DNA of 20,924 nt from an uncultured Muribaculaceae bacterium (GTDB taxonomy: Bacteria; Bacteroidota; Bacteroidia; Bacteroidales; Muribaculaceae). Positions 8,342 through 15,488 of this stretch are shown piece by piece (position 1 is the first letter of the stretch; every line of letters starts with the position of its first letter). A program made the translations under genes and the position numbers. The notes beneath the pieces were generated by a model. The model had not been told where the DNA came from. It saw nothing but the letters and a program-made list of their open reading frames with translations, and searched no databases. Where the stretch lies: contig CAJUIJ010000005.1 of the NCBI GenBank assembly GCA_910586175.1, positions 1-20,924 on the forward strand, in the 5' to 3' direction.

Positions 8342-9190
8342 TTAGATTCTCTCGAGCATTTTCTTAATAACCTTAGTCATGACAGGTTGAGCTAATATTG
8401 CAGCCTTCTGCACCTCCTCATGAGTCGGAATTTCCTTGATATCCTTGCCACCGAGGTCAGTAATGACAGAAACGCCAAATACCCTCATGCCGGCATGATT
8501 GGCAACAATCACCTCAGGCACGGTTGACATACCCACTGCATCGCCTCCGATAATCCTGAAATATTCATATTCAGCAGGAGTCTCGAATGTAGGTCCGGGG
8601 GTGCCTACATATACACCATGCATCAAACGGATCTTTTCTTCACATGCGATATCATCAGCCATCTTCACAAGTGCCTGGCTGTATGCCTCGGTCATAGCCG
8701 GGAAGCGAGTGCCAAGTTCTTCGTAATTCTTGCCACGGAGGGGATTTTCAGGGAAAAGATTGATGTGATCCACTATAATCATCACATCGCCAACGCGAAA
8801 TTCCTTATTCATACCACCGGCGGCATTGCTGACGAAAAGAGTCTCTACTCCGAGTTGACGCATCACACGCACAGGGAAAGTTACCTGCTTCATGTCGTAT
8901 CCCTCATAATAGTGGAAGCGACCCTGCATAGCCATTATATACTTGCCTCCGAGGTTTCCGAAAATCAGTTTTCCCGAATGACCCTCGACCGTAGAGACGG
9001 GGAAATTCGGTATATCTGCATAATTGAGTTCATACTTTATTTCGATATGGTTTACAAGGTCACCAAGACCGGTGCCAAGAATCACACCTATATGTGGAGC
9101 ATCACCAACTTTATCTTTGATAAAGGCAGCGGTCTCCTTGATTTTTTCCAAATAAGTTTTTTCCATAAGTAATTGATTTTTGGTTTTCAT
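8342..9190 (-). CDS. purine nucleoside phosphorylase, trimeric type
   Basis: This enzyme cleaves purine (deoxy)nucleosides with phosphate to give free base and (deoxy)ribose 1-phosphate. The 282-residue sequence has the class motifs GVILGTGLGDLV (35-46), GRFHYYEG (90-97), SNAAGG (121-126), GPTFETPAE (199-207) and GMSTVPEV (220-227). The usual Asn after SLIT in mammalian enzymes is Asp245 here (SVITDLGG), which may alter base preference. The ATG at 9190 overlaps the lpxK stop (ATGA). A second ATG at 9166 (MEKTYLEKI) fits the usual family length better, so the true start is uncertain. It seems to be the last gene of the nrnA-to-pnp operon. Confidence 0.93.
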   Translation of the reverse strand: MKTKNQLLMEKTYLEKIKETAAFIKDKVGDAPHIGVILGTGLGDLVNHIEIKYELNYADIPNFPVSTVEGHSGKLIFGNLGGKYIMAMQGRFHYYEGYDMKQVTFPVRVMRQLGVETLFVSNAAGGMNKEFRVGDVMIIVDHINLFPENPLRGKNYEELGTRFPAMTEAYSQALVKMADDIACEEKIRLMHGVYVGTPGPTFETPAEYEYFRIIGGDAVGMSTVPEVIVANHAGMRVFGVSVITDLGGKDIKEIPTHEEVQKAAILAQPVMTKVIKKMLERI

Positions 9191-10278
9191 TTATTGGCTG
9201 AAGCTGTAATATCGCTTAGGAAGTCATTATCATCGAGAGCATCAAGCATCTTCACCTTGACAGGTATATAAAAAGTCGAATGTTTGAGTGCAACCGGGAA
9301 ATAAGGATTGTAAGCCATTCTCACAGCATCTTTCTCAGTAGTTATAATAATTTTTCTTTCTCCTTTGAGATTCTTGAACTTACGTATCAAATCATCCATA
9401 TCTTCACGCGAGAAGTCATGATGGTCGGAGAAATGAGCCACCTTCACTCTAAACGGATAAGACTTGAAATGCTTGATAAATCCACGAGGATTGGCAATAC
9501 CGGTGACAAGAAGAACTGCATCTCGTCGGGTAAGCAGCTCCAGCTCCACACTATAAGGATGGTCGTTTGGAAAGACCGGAGTCAGATCGCCATAACTCAA
9601 TGAGGAGAAATATAGTTTCTGATAAGGACGCAAGTCAAGATATTTTGACACAATGCGATATTGAATGGGCGGAAGCCCGTGGGGGCATTTTGTAACGACC
9701 ACCATATCTGCCCTGCTTATCTGATGGGCAGATTCACGCAAACGGCCAAGGGGGAGAAGAGCATCCTTATAGATGGGGCGGGCAAAATCCATCAATAAGA
9801 TATTTACCTTAGGCTTGACATAACGGTGCTGAAAAGCATCATCGAGCAAGATAAGCTGAGTATCGGGAAATTGCCTTAAAATCTCCTTGATACCCTTGCG
9901 ACGATTTTCACACACGGCCACCTTGACACGCGGGCCGAGCTTCAGATATATCTGAAGCGGCTCATCACCGATGCTATCGGGAGTACTGTTGGAATTGGCG
10001 ATTATGAAACCGCGAGTCTTGCGCTTATAACCACGACTGAGCACAACGATATTATATGAAGTGGAAAGCATGCCGGCGATATACTCCACATGTGGAGTCT
10101 TGCCGGTGCCCCCGACTGTCAGGTTGCCAACGCTTACCACCGGCACATCAAACTCCTCAACAGGCAAAACATTTTTGTCGAAGAGCCAATTGCGCGTCAT
10201 GGTCACGGCTCCGTAGAGCCATGACAAGGGTTTCAGCAGATATGGCAATGTTTTATGTATCGTACCTTTCAAATTCAT
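9187..10278 (-). CDS. lpxK: tetraacyldisaccharide 4'-kinase
   Basis: LpxK adds the 4'-phosphate to the tetraacylated disaccharide in lipid A synthesis, at the cytoplasmic face of the inner membrane. I chose the ATG at 10278 (MNLKGTIHKT, 363 residues), which places LLKPLSWLYGAV and the membrane-associating helix where family members have them; an ATG at 10317 would add 13 unlikely residues. The P-loop GNLTVGGTGKTPHV lies at 51-64, followed by VVLSRGYKRKTRGF, IGDEPLQI, LLDDAFQHR, TGIANPRGF, FSDHHDFSREDM and TTEKDAVRM. It sits between sppA and pnp, with a four-base overlap to pnp. Confidence 0.96.
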   Translation of the reverse strand: MNLKGTIHKTLPYLLKPLSWLYGAVTMTRNWLFDKNVLPVEEFDVPVVSVGNLTVGGTGKTPHVEYIAGMLSTSYNIVVLSRGYKRKTRGFIIANSNSTPDSIGDEPLQIYLKLGPRVKVAVCENRRKGIKEILRQFPDTQLILLDDAFQHRYVKPKVNILLMDFARPIYKDALLPLGRLRESAHQISRADMVVVTKCPHGLPPIQYRIVSKYLDLRPYQKLYFSSLSYGDLTPVFPNDHPYSVELELLTRRDAVLLVTGIANPRGFIKHFKSYPFRVKVAHFSDHHDFSREDMDDLIRKFKNLKGERKIIITTEKDAVRMAYNPYFPVALKHSTFYIPVKVKMLDALDDNDFLSDITASANK

Positions 10279-10337
10279 GGTCTGAATGATTAACGTATGT
10301 TTCACATAGCCCGGCAAATTTCACATATTCCCCAAAA

Positions 10338-12137
10338 TCAAAGAGTAACCTTGAACTCAGGCATACGTGCCTGCACCTTATTGCGCGAGAGGATTCTCTG
10401 AAGCAGATACTTTCGCAAAGTGGCCTCCTTATCTTGGTTCAAAGCGCTCTTGAGTTCGGCCATGGTAATTGTGCCTGAACGCATGAGACTCCAGAAGTTG
10501 GGTTCCACCTTTGGATATGAAACGATGTTATAATTGTCGCTCACTTTAGCTTTTGATGCTGTCCAATCTATGGCATCCTGAAGATAAGCCAGAGAGTCAA
10601 CGAGACCAATCTTCAAAGCAGAGGGGGCTGCCCACACGCGTCCTTCTGCTATGGAGAGAACTTTCTGCTTGCTCATTTTGCGACCTTTCGCCACGCGCGA
10701 TGTAAAGTCATCATAACCGCGATCCACAAATTTTTGCATCACGGCAAGTTGCTGCTCATCGAGTGGCTTAAAGCCAGTCATAACAATGCCCTGAGGGTTG
10801 GTGCTTACCGTCTCCATATTGACACCGAGTTTATCGAGCGTACCCTTGAAATTAGGAAGGAGTCCAAATATACCGATTGAGCCGGTTATGGTAAGAGGCT
10901 CAGCAAAAATCCGGTCGGCGTTGCATGATATCCAATAACCACCTGAGGCAGCATAGTCACCCATCGATACTGATAAAACCTTACCTTTAGATTTGAAATA
11001 ATCGAGGGCCTCCCCTATCTGGTCACTACCGAACACACTACCACCCGGCGAATTGACACGCAACACAAGTCCTTTGACATTTTCATTGTCAGCAAGCTCC
11101 ACAATAACAGGCACGAGGTCTTCATAGTTAATCTGATTGGAATTACCGTCTGCAATTTCACCGCATGCAAAAAGTACGGCTATCTGATTTTTGGCGGAAT
11201 ATGAATCAGTCCACGGCGTCTGGCTAACAAGTGTGGAAGGCTTGATGATGTTGAGCTTCTGAACTTCTCTGCCTGAGAGAGAGGCGAGTCTACGCTTTAT
11301 GTTTCGTCCATAAGTAAGCGAATCTACGAGTCCGTGCTTAAGAGCAAAAGCAGCCTTTTCAAATGCCACATGGTCCTTATTGATAAATGAATCAATCGAC
11401 TCAGGCGAAACACCTGCACGACAGGAGGCAATAGCCTCGCGTATATATGTCCAGTTTGCATTGAGCAGCGTGTCGAGTTGCGCCTTGGCGGGAGCACTCA
11501 TCTCATTTAATATGTAAGGCTCCACTGCCGACTTGAATGTGCCAACCTTCACTACTTGAAATTGCACACCGAGTTTGTCGAGCAGCCCCTTGAAATAAGG
11601 ATTCGTGGCAGAAAGGCCCGACAGGGAGAGTTCACCGGCGGGGTTAAGGTGAATCTCATCAGCCACAGAAGCTACGAAATAAGCAGCCTGAGTGAGTTGA
11701 TCACCATAAGCGATAATCTTCTTTTTTCCACCGGTTTCTTTCTTAAAGTCAAGAAGAGCATGACGTATTGCATCGAGAGTTGCAGCACCGGCGGAAGGGT
11801 ATCCGCATTTCAGATATATGGCTACAATATTTTCATTTACAGCGGCCTCCTTTACCGACTCCACTATCACATCAAGAGTCTGCGGCGCATTGATGTCTCC
11901 CTGAATCACAGACATCAGACTTGGCTCCATGGAAGACTCACGCTCAGTGATTTCGCCATCGAGCTTTATTTCCAGAATACTTCTTGACTTGACCGATTCC
12001 ATTGACCGGGTACTCGACAAAGAGATGCTGCCTGCAATTCCGACAAAAAGCAGGAACACCGACATCACAATCAAACCGACTGCGATGCAAGTGCCTACAA
12101 AAGAAGAGAGAATATTAAGTAAAAAGCGTTTGAGCAT
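10338..12137 (-). CDS. sppA: signal peptide peptidase SppA, 67K type
   Basis: SppA is a membrane-bound Ser/Lys protease that degrades cleaved signal peptides. The 599-residue protein has one N-terminal membrane helix (about 9-35) and two tandem Clp-like domains, as in the long (67K) form. The catalytic lysine is Lys202 in GTFKSAVEPY in the first half. The nucleophile is Ser398 in YAASGGYW in the second half, preceded by VNSPGGSVFGSD (361-372). Both agree with the Escherichia coli enzyme (Lys209 and Ser409). The gene starts four bases after the glmM-type stop and ends 59 bases before lpxK, so it belongs to the same operon. Confidence 0.96.
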   Translation of the reverse strand: MLKRFLLNILSSFVGTCIAVGLIVMSVFLLFVGIAGSISLSSTRSMESVKSRSILEIKLDGEITERESSMEPSLMSVIQGDINAPQTLDVIVESVKEAAVNENIVAIYLKCGYPSAGAATLDAIRHALLDFKKETGGKKKIIAYGDQLTQAAYFVASVADEIHLNPAGELSLSGLSATNPYFKGLLDKLGVQFQVVKVGTFKSAVEPYILNEMSAPAKAQLDTLLNANWTYIREAIASCRAGVSPESIDSFINKDHVAFEKAAFALKHGLVDSLTYGRNIKRRLASLSGREVQKLNIIKPSTLVSQTPWTDSYSAKNQIAVLFACGEIADGNSNQINYEDLVPVIVELADNENVKGLVLRVNSPGGSVFGSDQIGEALDYFKSKGKVLSVSMGDYAASGGYWISCNADRIFAEPLTITGSIGIFGLLPNFKGTLDKLGVNMETVSTNPQGIVMTGFKPLDEQQLAVMQKFVDRGYDDFTSRVAKGRKMSKQKVLSIAEGRVWAAPSALKIGLVDSLAYLQDAIDWTASKAKVSDNYNIVSYPKVEPNFWSLMRSGTITMAELKSALNQDKEATLRKYLLQRILSRNKVQARMPEFKVTL

Positions 12138-12141
12138 TGCC

Positions 12142-13521
12142 TTATTGTTTTATAATTTGCATAATGCTTTGAGCCAACTCATTAGCTTTATCAAGTGTTT
12201 CAGCCTCACTGTAAATTCTGATAATCGGCTCGGTGTTGGACTTGCGCAGATGAACCCACGAGTCGGGGAAGTCAATCTTCACGCCGTCGATATCTGTGAT
12301 CTCTTCATTGGCAAATCTTTCTTTCACCTTATCCAAGAGTGCATCAATATCAATATCCGGTGTAAGTTCAATCTTATTTTTTGCTATGGCATATTGAGGT
12401 AGGTCTCGTTTGATTTCAGACACTTTCTTGCCCGACTTAGCCATCAGTGTAAGGAAAAGAGCAACTCCTACAAGTGCATCGCGACCATAATGCAACTCCG
12501 GATAAATGATTCCGCCGTTGCCTTCACCGCCAATGATAGCGTTTGTTTCCTTCATCTTGGTAACGACATTAACCTCACCCACTGCTGCTGCCGTATACTT
12601 GCAACCATGCTTGCGAGTTACATCACGAAGACCACGCGAGGAACTCAAGTTGGAAACAGTGTCGCCCGGTGTGTGACCCAAAACATAGTCAGCAATAGCC
12701 ACAAGCGAATTTTCTTCTACAAACATCTCGCCGTTTTCCATCACAATGGCAAGACGGTCTACATCCGGATCCACCACAAAGCCTACATCTGCACCCGCTG
12801 TGCGCATCACCTCTGCGATTTGAGTAAGGTTCTCCGGAATAGGCTCGGGGGTATGAGCGAATTTTCCGGTAGCTTCACAGTTGAGTTCGATGATATCCTC
12901 AACGCCCAATGCACGGAGAAGCTGAGGAATAATGACACCACCGATAGAATTGACGGCATCTACCACCACCTTAAACTTCTTGCTGCGAATAGCCTCTGCA
13001 TCTACAAGACGCAAAGCCTTTACCTCCGATATATGGTGAAGAATATATGCGTCATTATGATATTCCTTACCAAGTGCGAAGACATCTGCGAAGGAATATT
13101 CGTCATTGTCGGCCAGTCTAATAACCTCCTTGCCCTCCTTGTCGGTAAGGAATTCACCATTGCAATTGAGCAACTTCAACGCATTCCACTGAATAGGGTT
13201 GTGACTCGCGGTGATTATAATGCCACCGCAAGCATGCTCAGCAGTTACAGCAAGTTCAGTGGTTGGTGTTGAGGCCATGCCGATGTTTACCACATCGAAG
13301 CCCATCGACAGGAGAGTGCCTACCACAAGGTGAGATACCATCTCGCCCGATATTCTTGCATCGCGGCCTACAACAATCACATTGCTCTCGCCCTTATACG
13401 ATTTGCGGATGAAAGCTGCGTAAGCTGCTGTGAATTTTACGATATCCACACCACTCAGGCCTTCACCCTGGGCACCGCCGATAGTACCACGTATTCCGGA
13501 AATTGATTTTATCAAAGACAT
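12142..13521 (-). CDS. glmM: phosphoglucosamine mutase-type phosphohexomutase
   Basis: This alpha-D-phosphohexomutase most likely converts glucosamine 6-phosphate to glucosamine 1-phosphate for UDP-GlcNAc, peptidoglycan and lipid A. In the 459-residue protein the phosphoserine loop is TASHNP (Ser106), the magnesium site DPDVDR (Asp251, Asp253, Asp255), the sugar loop GGEGNGG (331-337), and the phosphate loop RKSNTEP (426-432). The last motif has Asn where classical GlmM has Gly, a form common in Bacteroidetes and archaeal-type members. Phosphomannomutase activity therefore cannot be excluded. It lies one base after the DUF4827 gene and four bases before sppA, among envelope genes, which supports the GlmM assignment. 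Confidence 0.87.
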   Translation of the reverse strand: MSLIKSISGIRGTIGGAQGEGLSGVDIVKFTAAYAAFIRKSYKGESNVIVVGRDARISGEMVSHLVVGTLLSMGFDVVNIGMASTPTTELAVTAEHACGGIIITASHNPIQWNALKLLNCNGEFLTDKEGKEVIRLADNDEYSFADVFALGKEYHNDAYILHHISEVKALRLVDAEAIRSKKFKVVVDAVNSIGGVIIPQLLRALGVEDIIELNCEATGKFAHTPEPIPENLTQIAEVMRTAGADVGFVVDPDVDRLAIVMENGEMFVEENSLVAIADYVLGHTPGDTVSNLSSSRGLRDVTRKHGCKYTAAAVGEVNVVTKMKETNAIIGGEGNGGIIYPELHYGRDALVGVALFLTLMAKSGKKVSEIKRDLPQYAIAKNKIELTPDIDIDALLDKVKERFANEEITDIDGVKIDFPDSWVHLRKSNTEPIIRIYSEAETLDKANELAQSIMQIIKQ

Positions 13522-13522
13522 G

Positions 13523-14104
13523 TCAATATTCAGCTTTAAAGAATTTCAAATTTTTGTAAAGATAAGGTATACAACTGCTGATTTCGCTCGTAAAGCCGAG
13601 AGTGGAGCTGACAATAAGGTCCACCTCGCAATTGTAACCTAAGAACTCGAGAGGTACTTGGATACCCTCACCATACTGAGTGGTGGAAGAGAGAGTATTA
13701 TTGCCATATACGAGGCTCATGCTGCCATTGCCCAAACCCATGTTTTCAGAATTGCCGACACCTGCAGTGGTATTACCCTCCCACATGTTTTTAATGTCGT
13801 AACGCATAAAACGCATATAGACAGTCTGGCCTTTGACGGGGCGGTTATTCATATCCCCACGCTTAATGACGCGCATAAACACAGTGCCGTCTCCGTTCAT
13901 TCGATAAAAAGGCGCATCGGGACCTGTGATAAAATTTGAATCGACGGGTATGTTACCCTCCACCTTATGCTGGCATAGATACCAGTTGATGGCATTTTCC
14001 TCCTCATCAAGGAGTTCGGAATAACTCTTGCCATCCTCACATGACATGAGCATGGAAGAGAGAATTATAAAACCGAAAATCGGAAATAGTCTGCTAAATT
14101 TCAT
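13523..14104 (-). CDS. DUF4827 family lipoprotein
   Basis: The 193-residue protein has a lipoprotein signal with lipobox LMSC (Cys22), followed by an acidic stretch; it is probably anchored in a membrane on the periplasmic or outer side. The remainder resembles DUF4827, a Bacteroidales family with an FKBP-like fold: ENAINWYL near residue 36, KRGDMNNRPVKGQTVYMRF near 82-100, and a C-terminal part ending CIPYLYKNLKFFKAEY. The function is unknown; isomerase activity should not be assumed. It lies between nrnA and the glmM-type gene with tiny gaps (20 bases and 1 base). Confidence 0.82.
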   Translation of the reverse strand: MKFSRLFPIFGFIILSSMLMSCEDGKSYSELLDEEENAINWYLCQHKVEGNIPVDSNFITGPDAPFYRMNGDGTVFMRVIKRGDMNNRPVKGQTVYMRFMRYDIKNMWEGNTTAGVGNSENMGLGNGSMSLVYGNNTLSSTTQYGEGIQVPLEFLGYNCEVDLIVSSTLGFTSEISSCIPYLYKNLKFFKAEY

Positions 14105-14124
14105 ATGAAAAGAGAATCTCTATA

Positions 14125-15177
14125 TCAAGATTTATATTCAAGTTTGTCTAACTTTTCAGGCAAGAACCTGTCATAATATGCCATATGCTCGACAAACAAA
14201 TCCACACACTCCTGCAACGAACCATAAAATTCGCCTCCGGAAGCCATGAGATGGCCCCCACCATTGAAGAGGTCCTTACAGACATCACACACGGGGAAAT
14301 CAAACTTGCTTCTGGTAGAAACCTTAATGCAATCTGCATCTTCACGCATAAACACAGAATATACGATTCCCCTGATATTTAGCGGCATATTTACAAGGCC
14401 CTCGGTATCACCTTTCTGGTAATTAAACTTCTTCAGGTCTTCTTTAGACAATACCACCAATGCGCAGCGCGACTTAGGGAAGATACGGGTGCGTTCGAGC
14501 AACGCGAAACTATTAAGCATCAAAGCATCGTAAGATGTTGACTTTATGGCCTCATCGACTATAGTCTTCTTATCGGCACCTTTCTCAAGGAGACGCATCA
14601 TTATTTCGTATATCTCCGGATCACTGCAATTCACAGTGAAATTCTGGGTATCTGTAATAAGGCCTGTCAGAATAGCCATAGCGCCATTGAGGTCAAGATC
14701 GTTGTAAAAACCACAGGCAGCGATAAGTCGGAACACGAGCTCACAGGTAGAGGAAGCCTCGGGAAAAGAGAATGTGACATCGCAAGGGATATCCGGCTCA
14801 CGGTGATGGTCAATAAGCACCTTCGCACACTCAGCATTCTGAATTACCGGAGCAAGGTCTCCCTGACGCTTTGCTGTGTTAAAATCGCACATGATAATCA
14901 GTTGAGCCTCATCCACCAGACGTGAACAATAGGGATCATATTGTGTAAAAACGGCAATATCCTTGACACCGGGCAGAAATGTCAACGACCTCGGCACCCT
15001 GTCGGGAATTACTACATTGACCTCCTTACCAAATGACTTAAGCAGATGATACAGACCGAGAGTACTCCCCACAGCGTCTCCATCCGGACGCATATGGCAC
15101 GTGAGGACTATCCTCTCGCTGGAATCCAATAGCTTCCGGAATTCTTTTATATCATCATTATCAAATATATTTTTCAT
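14125..15177 (-). CDS. nrnA: DHH-DHHA1 phosphoesterase, NrnA-like (nanoRNase / pAp phosphatase)
   Basis: NrnA-type enzymes degrade short RNA fragments and remove the 3'-phosphate from pAp. The 350-residue protein has all the DHH metal motifs: HMRPDGDAVGS (28-38), CDFN (Asp98), LIDHH (121-125) and TGLITDTQNF (Asp176). The C-terminal DHHA1 substrate-binding part carries FNGGGHLMASGG (304-315). Length and motif spacing are typical of the bacterial NrnA group rather than RecJ, which is longer. It is the first gene after a predicted promoter and leads the row that runs to pnp, so the operon begins with one nucleotide-salvage enzyme and ends with another. Confidence 0.92.
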   Translation of the reverse strand: MKNIFDNDDIKEFRKLLDSSERIVLTCHMRPDGDAVGSTLGLYHLLKSFGKEVNVVIPDRVPRSLTFLPGVKDIAVFTQYDPYCSRLVDEAQLIIMCDFNTAKRQGDLAPVIQNAECAKVLIDHHREPDIPCDVTFSFPEASSTCELVFRLIAACGFYNDLDLNGAMAILTGLITDTQNFTVNCSDPEIYEIMMRLLEKGADKKTIVDEAIKSTSYDALMLNSFALLERTRIFPKSRCALVVLSKEDLKKFNYQKGDTEGLVNMPLNIRGIVYSVFMREDADCIKVSTRSKFDFPVCDVCKDLFNGGGHLMASGGEFYGSLQECVDLFVEHMAYYDRFLPEKLDKLEYKS

Positions 15178-15193
15178 ATTCTAAATTAAGTTG

Positions 15194-15201
15194 CAAATAT
15201 A
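15194..15201 (-). promoter_or_regulatory. predicted -7 promoter element for the nrnA operon
   Basis: On the minus strand TATATTTG matches TAnnTTTG exactly and lies 17 bases before the nrnA ATG, so transcription would begin within about 10 bases of the start codon. No clear TTTG is seen about 20 bases further upstream, so the -33 element is weak or absent. If it is used, the nrnA mRNA would be nearly leaderless. Confidence 0.5.
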
Positions 15202-15219
15202 ACTAAAAAAATTCAGTTA

Positions 15220-15236
15220 AGAGCCCGTCTCATAAA
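15220..15236. repeat. solo copy of the 17-bp hairpin-arm motif
   Basis: AGAGCCCGTCTCATAAA differs at one base (C for T at position 5) from the left arm of the hairpin at 8283-8321. No inverted partner is seen nearby. It lies in the gap between the small Cys-rich membrane protein gene and nrnA. Confidence 0.75.
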
Positions 15237-15257
15237 AATTTTCATTTGCCACAGCAT

Positions 15258-15488
15258 TCATTTCCTGTCAGAAATGTCTGATTGGCTATCAAAATATTCA
15301 CAATCACGGGATAATTTACCAGATTTTTGCTTACGATAAATATCTTTCACCTTGCATTTAGACGAATTACAACAGCCCATGCAACGAGGGGCATCCTCCT
15401 TGCCTTTATGCAGCAACTTATAGACAATCCAAGCCACCACTCCACCGAGTATTATAAATATAATCAGATATTGAATTTGCAACGACAT
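15258..15488 (-). CDS. small Cys-rich single-helix membrane protein (FeoB-associated type)
   Basis: The 76-residue protein has one N-terminal membrane helix (about 6-23), a short basic stretch, and a cysteine cluster CMGCCNSSKC (Cys36, 39, 40, 45) with a further Cys63. This layout matches the small FeoB-associated Cys-rich membrane proteins of Bacteroidetes and Firmicutes. No feoA or feoB is in the window, so a link to iron uptake is not supported by context. Its ATG overlaps the topB stop by one base (TAATG), pointing to coupled translation. The cysteines could bind a metal or Fe-S cluster; this is inference. Confidence 0.62.
   Translation of the reverse strand: MSLQIQYLIIFIILGGVVAWIVYKLLHKGKEDAPRCMGCCNSSKCKVKDIYRKQKSGKLSRDCEYFDSQSDISDRK

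Noticed and set aside
12490..13272. Long plus-strand open frame of 260 codons
   Set aside because: It lies wholly opposite the well-conserved glmM-type gene and has Cys/His-rich composition without recognisable motifs, as expected for an antisense shadow.
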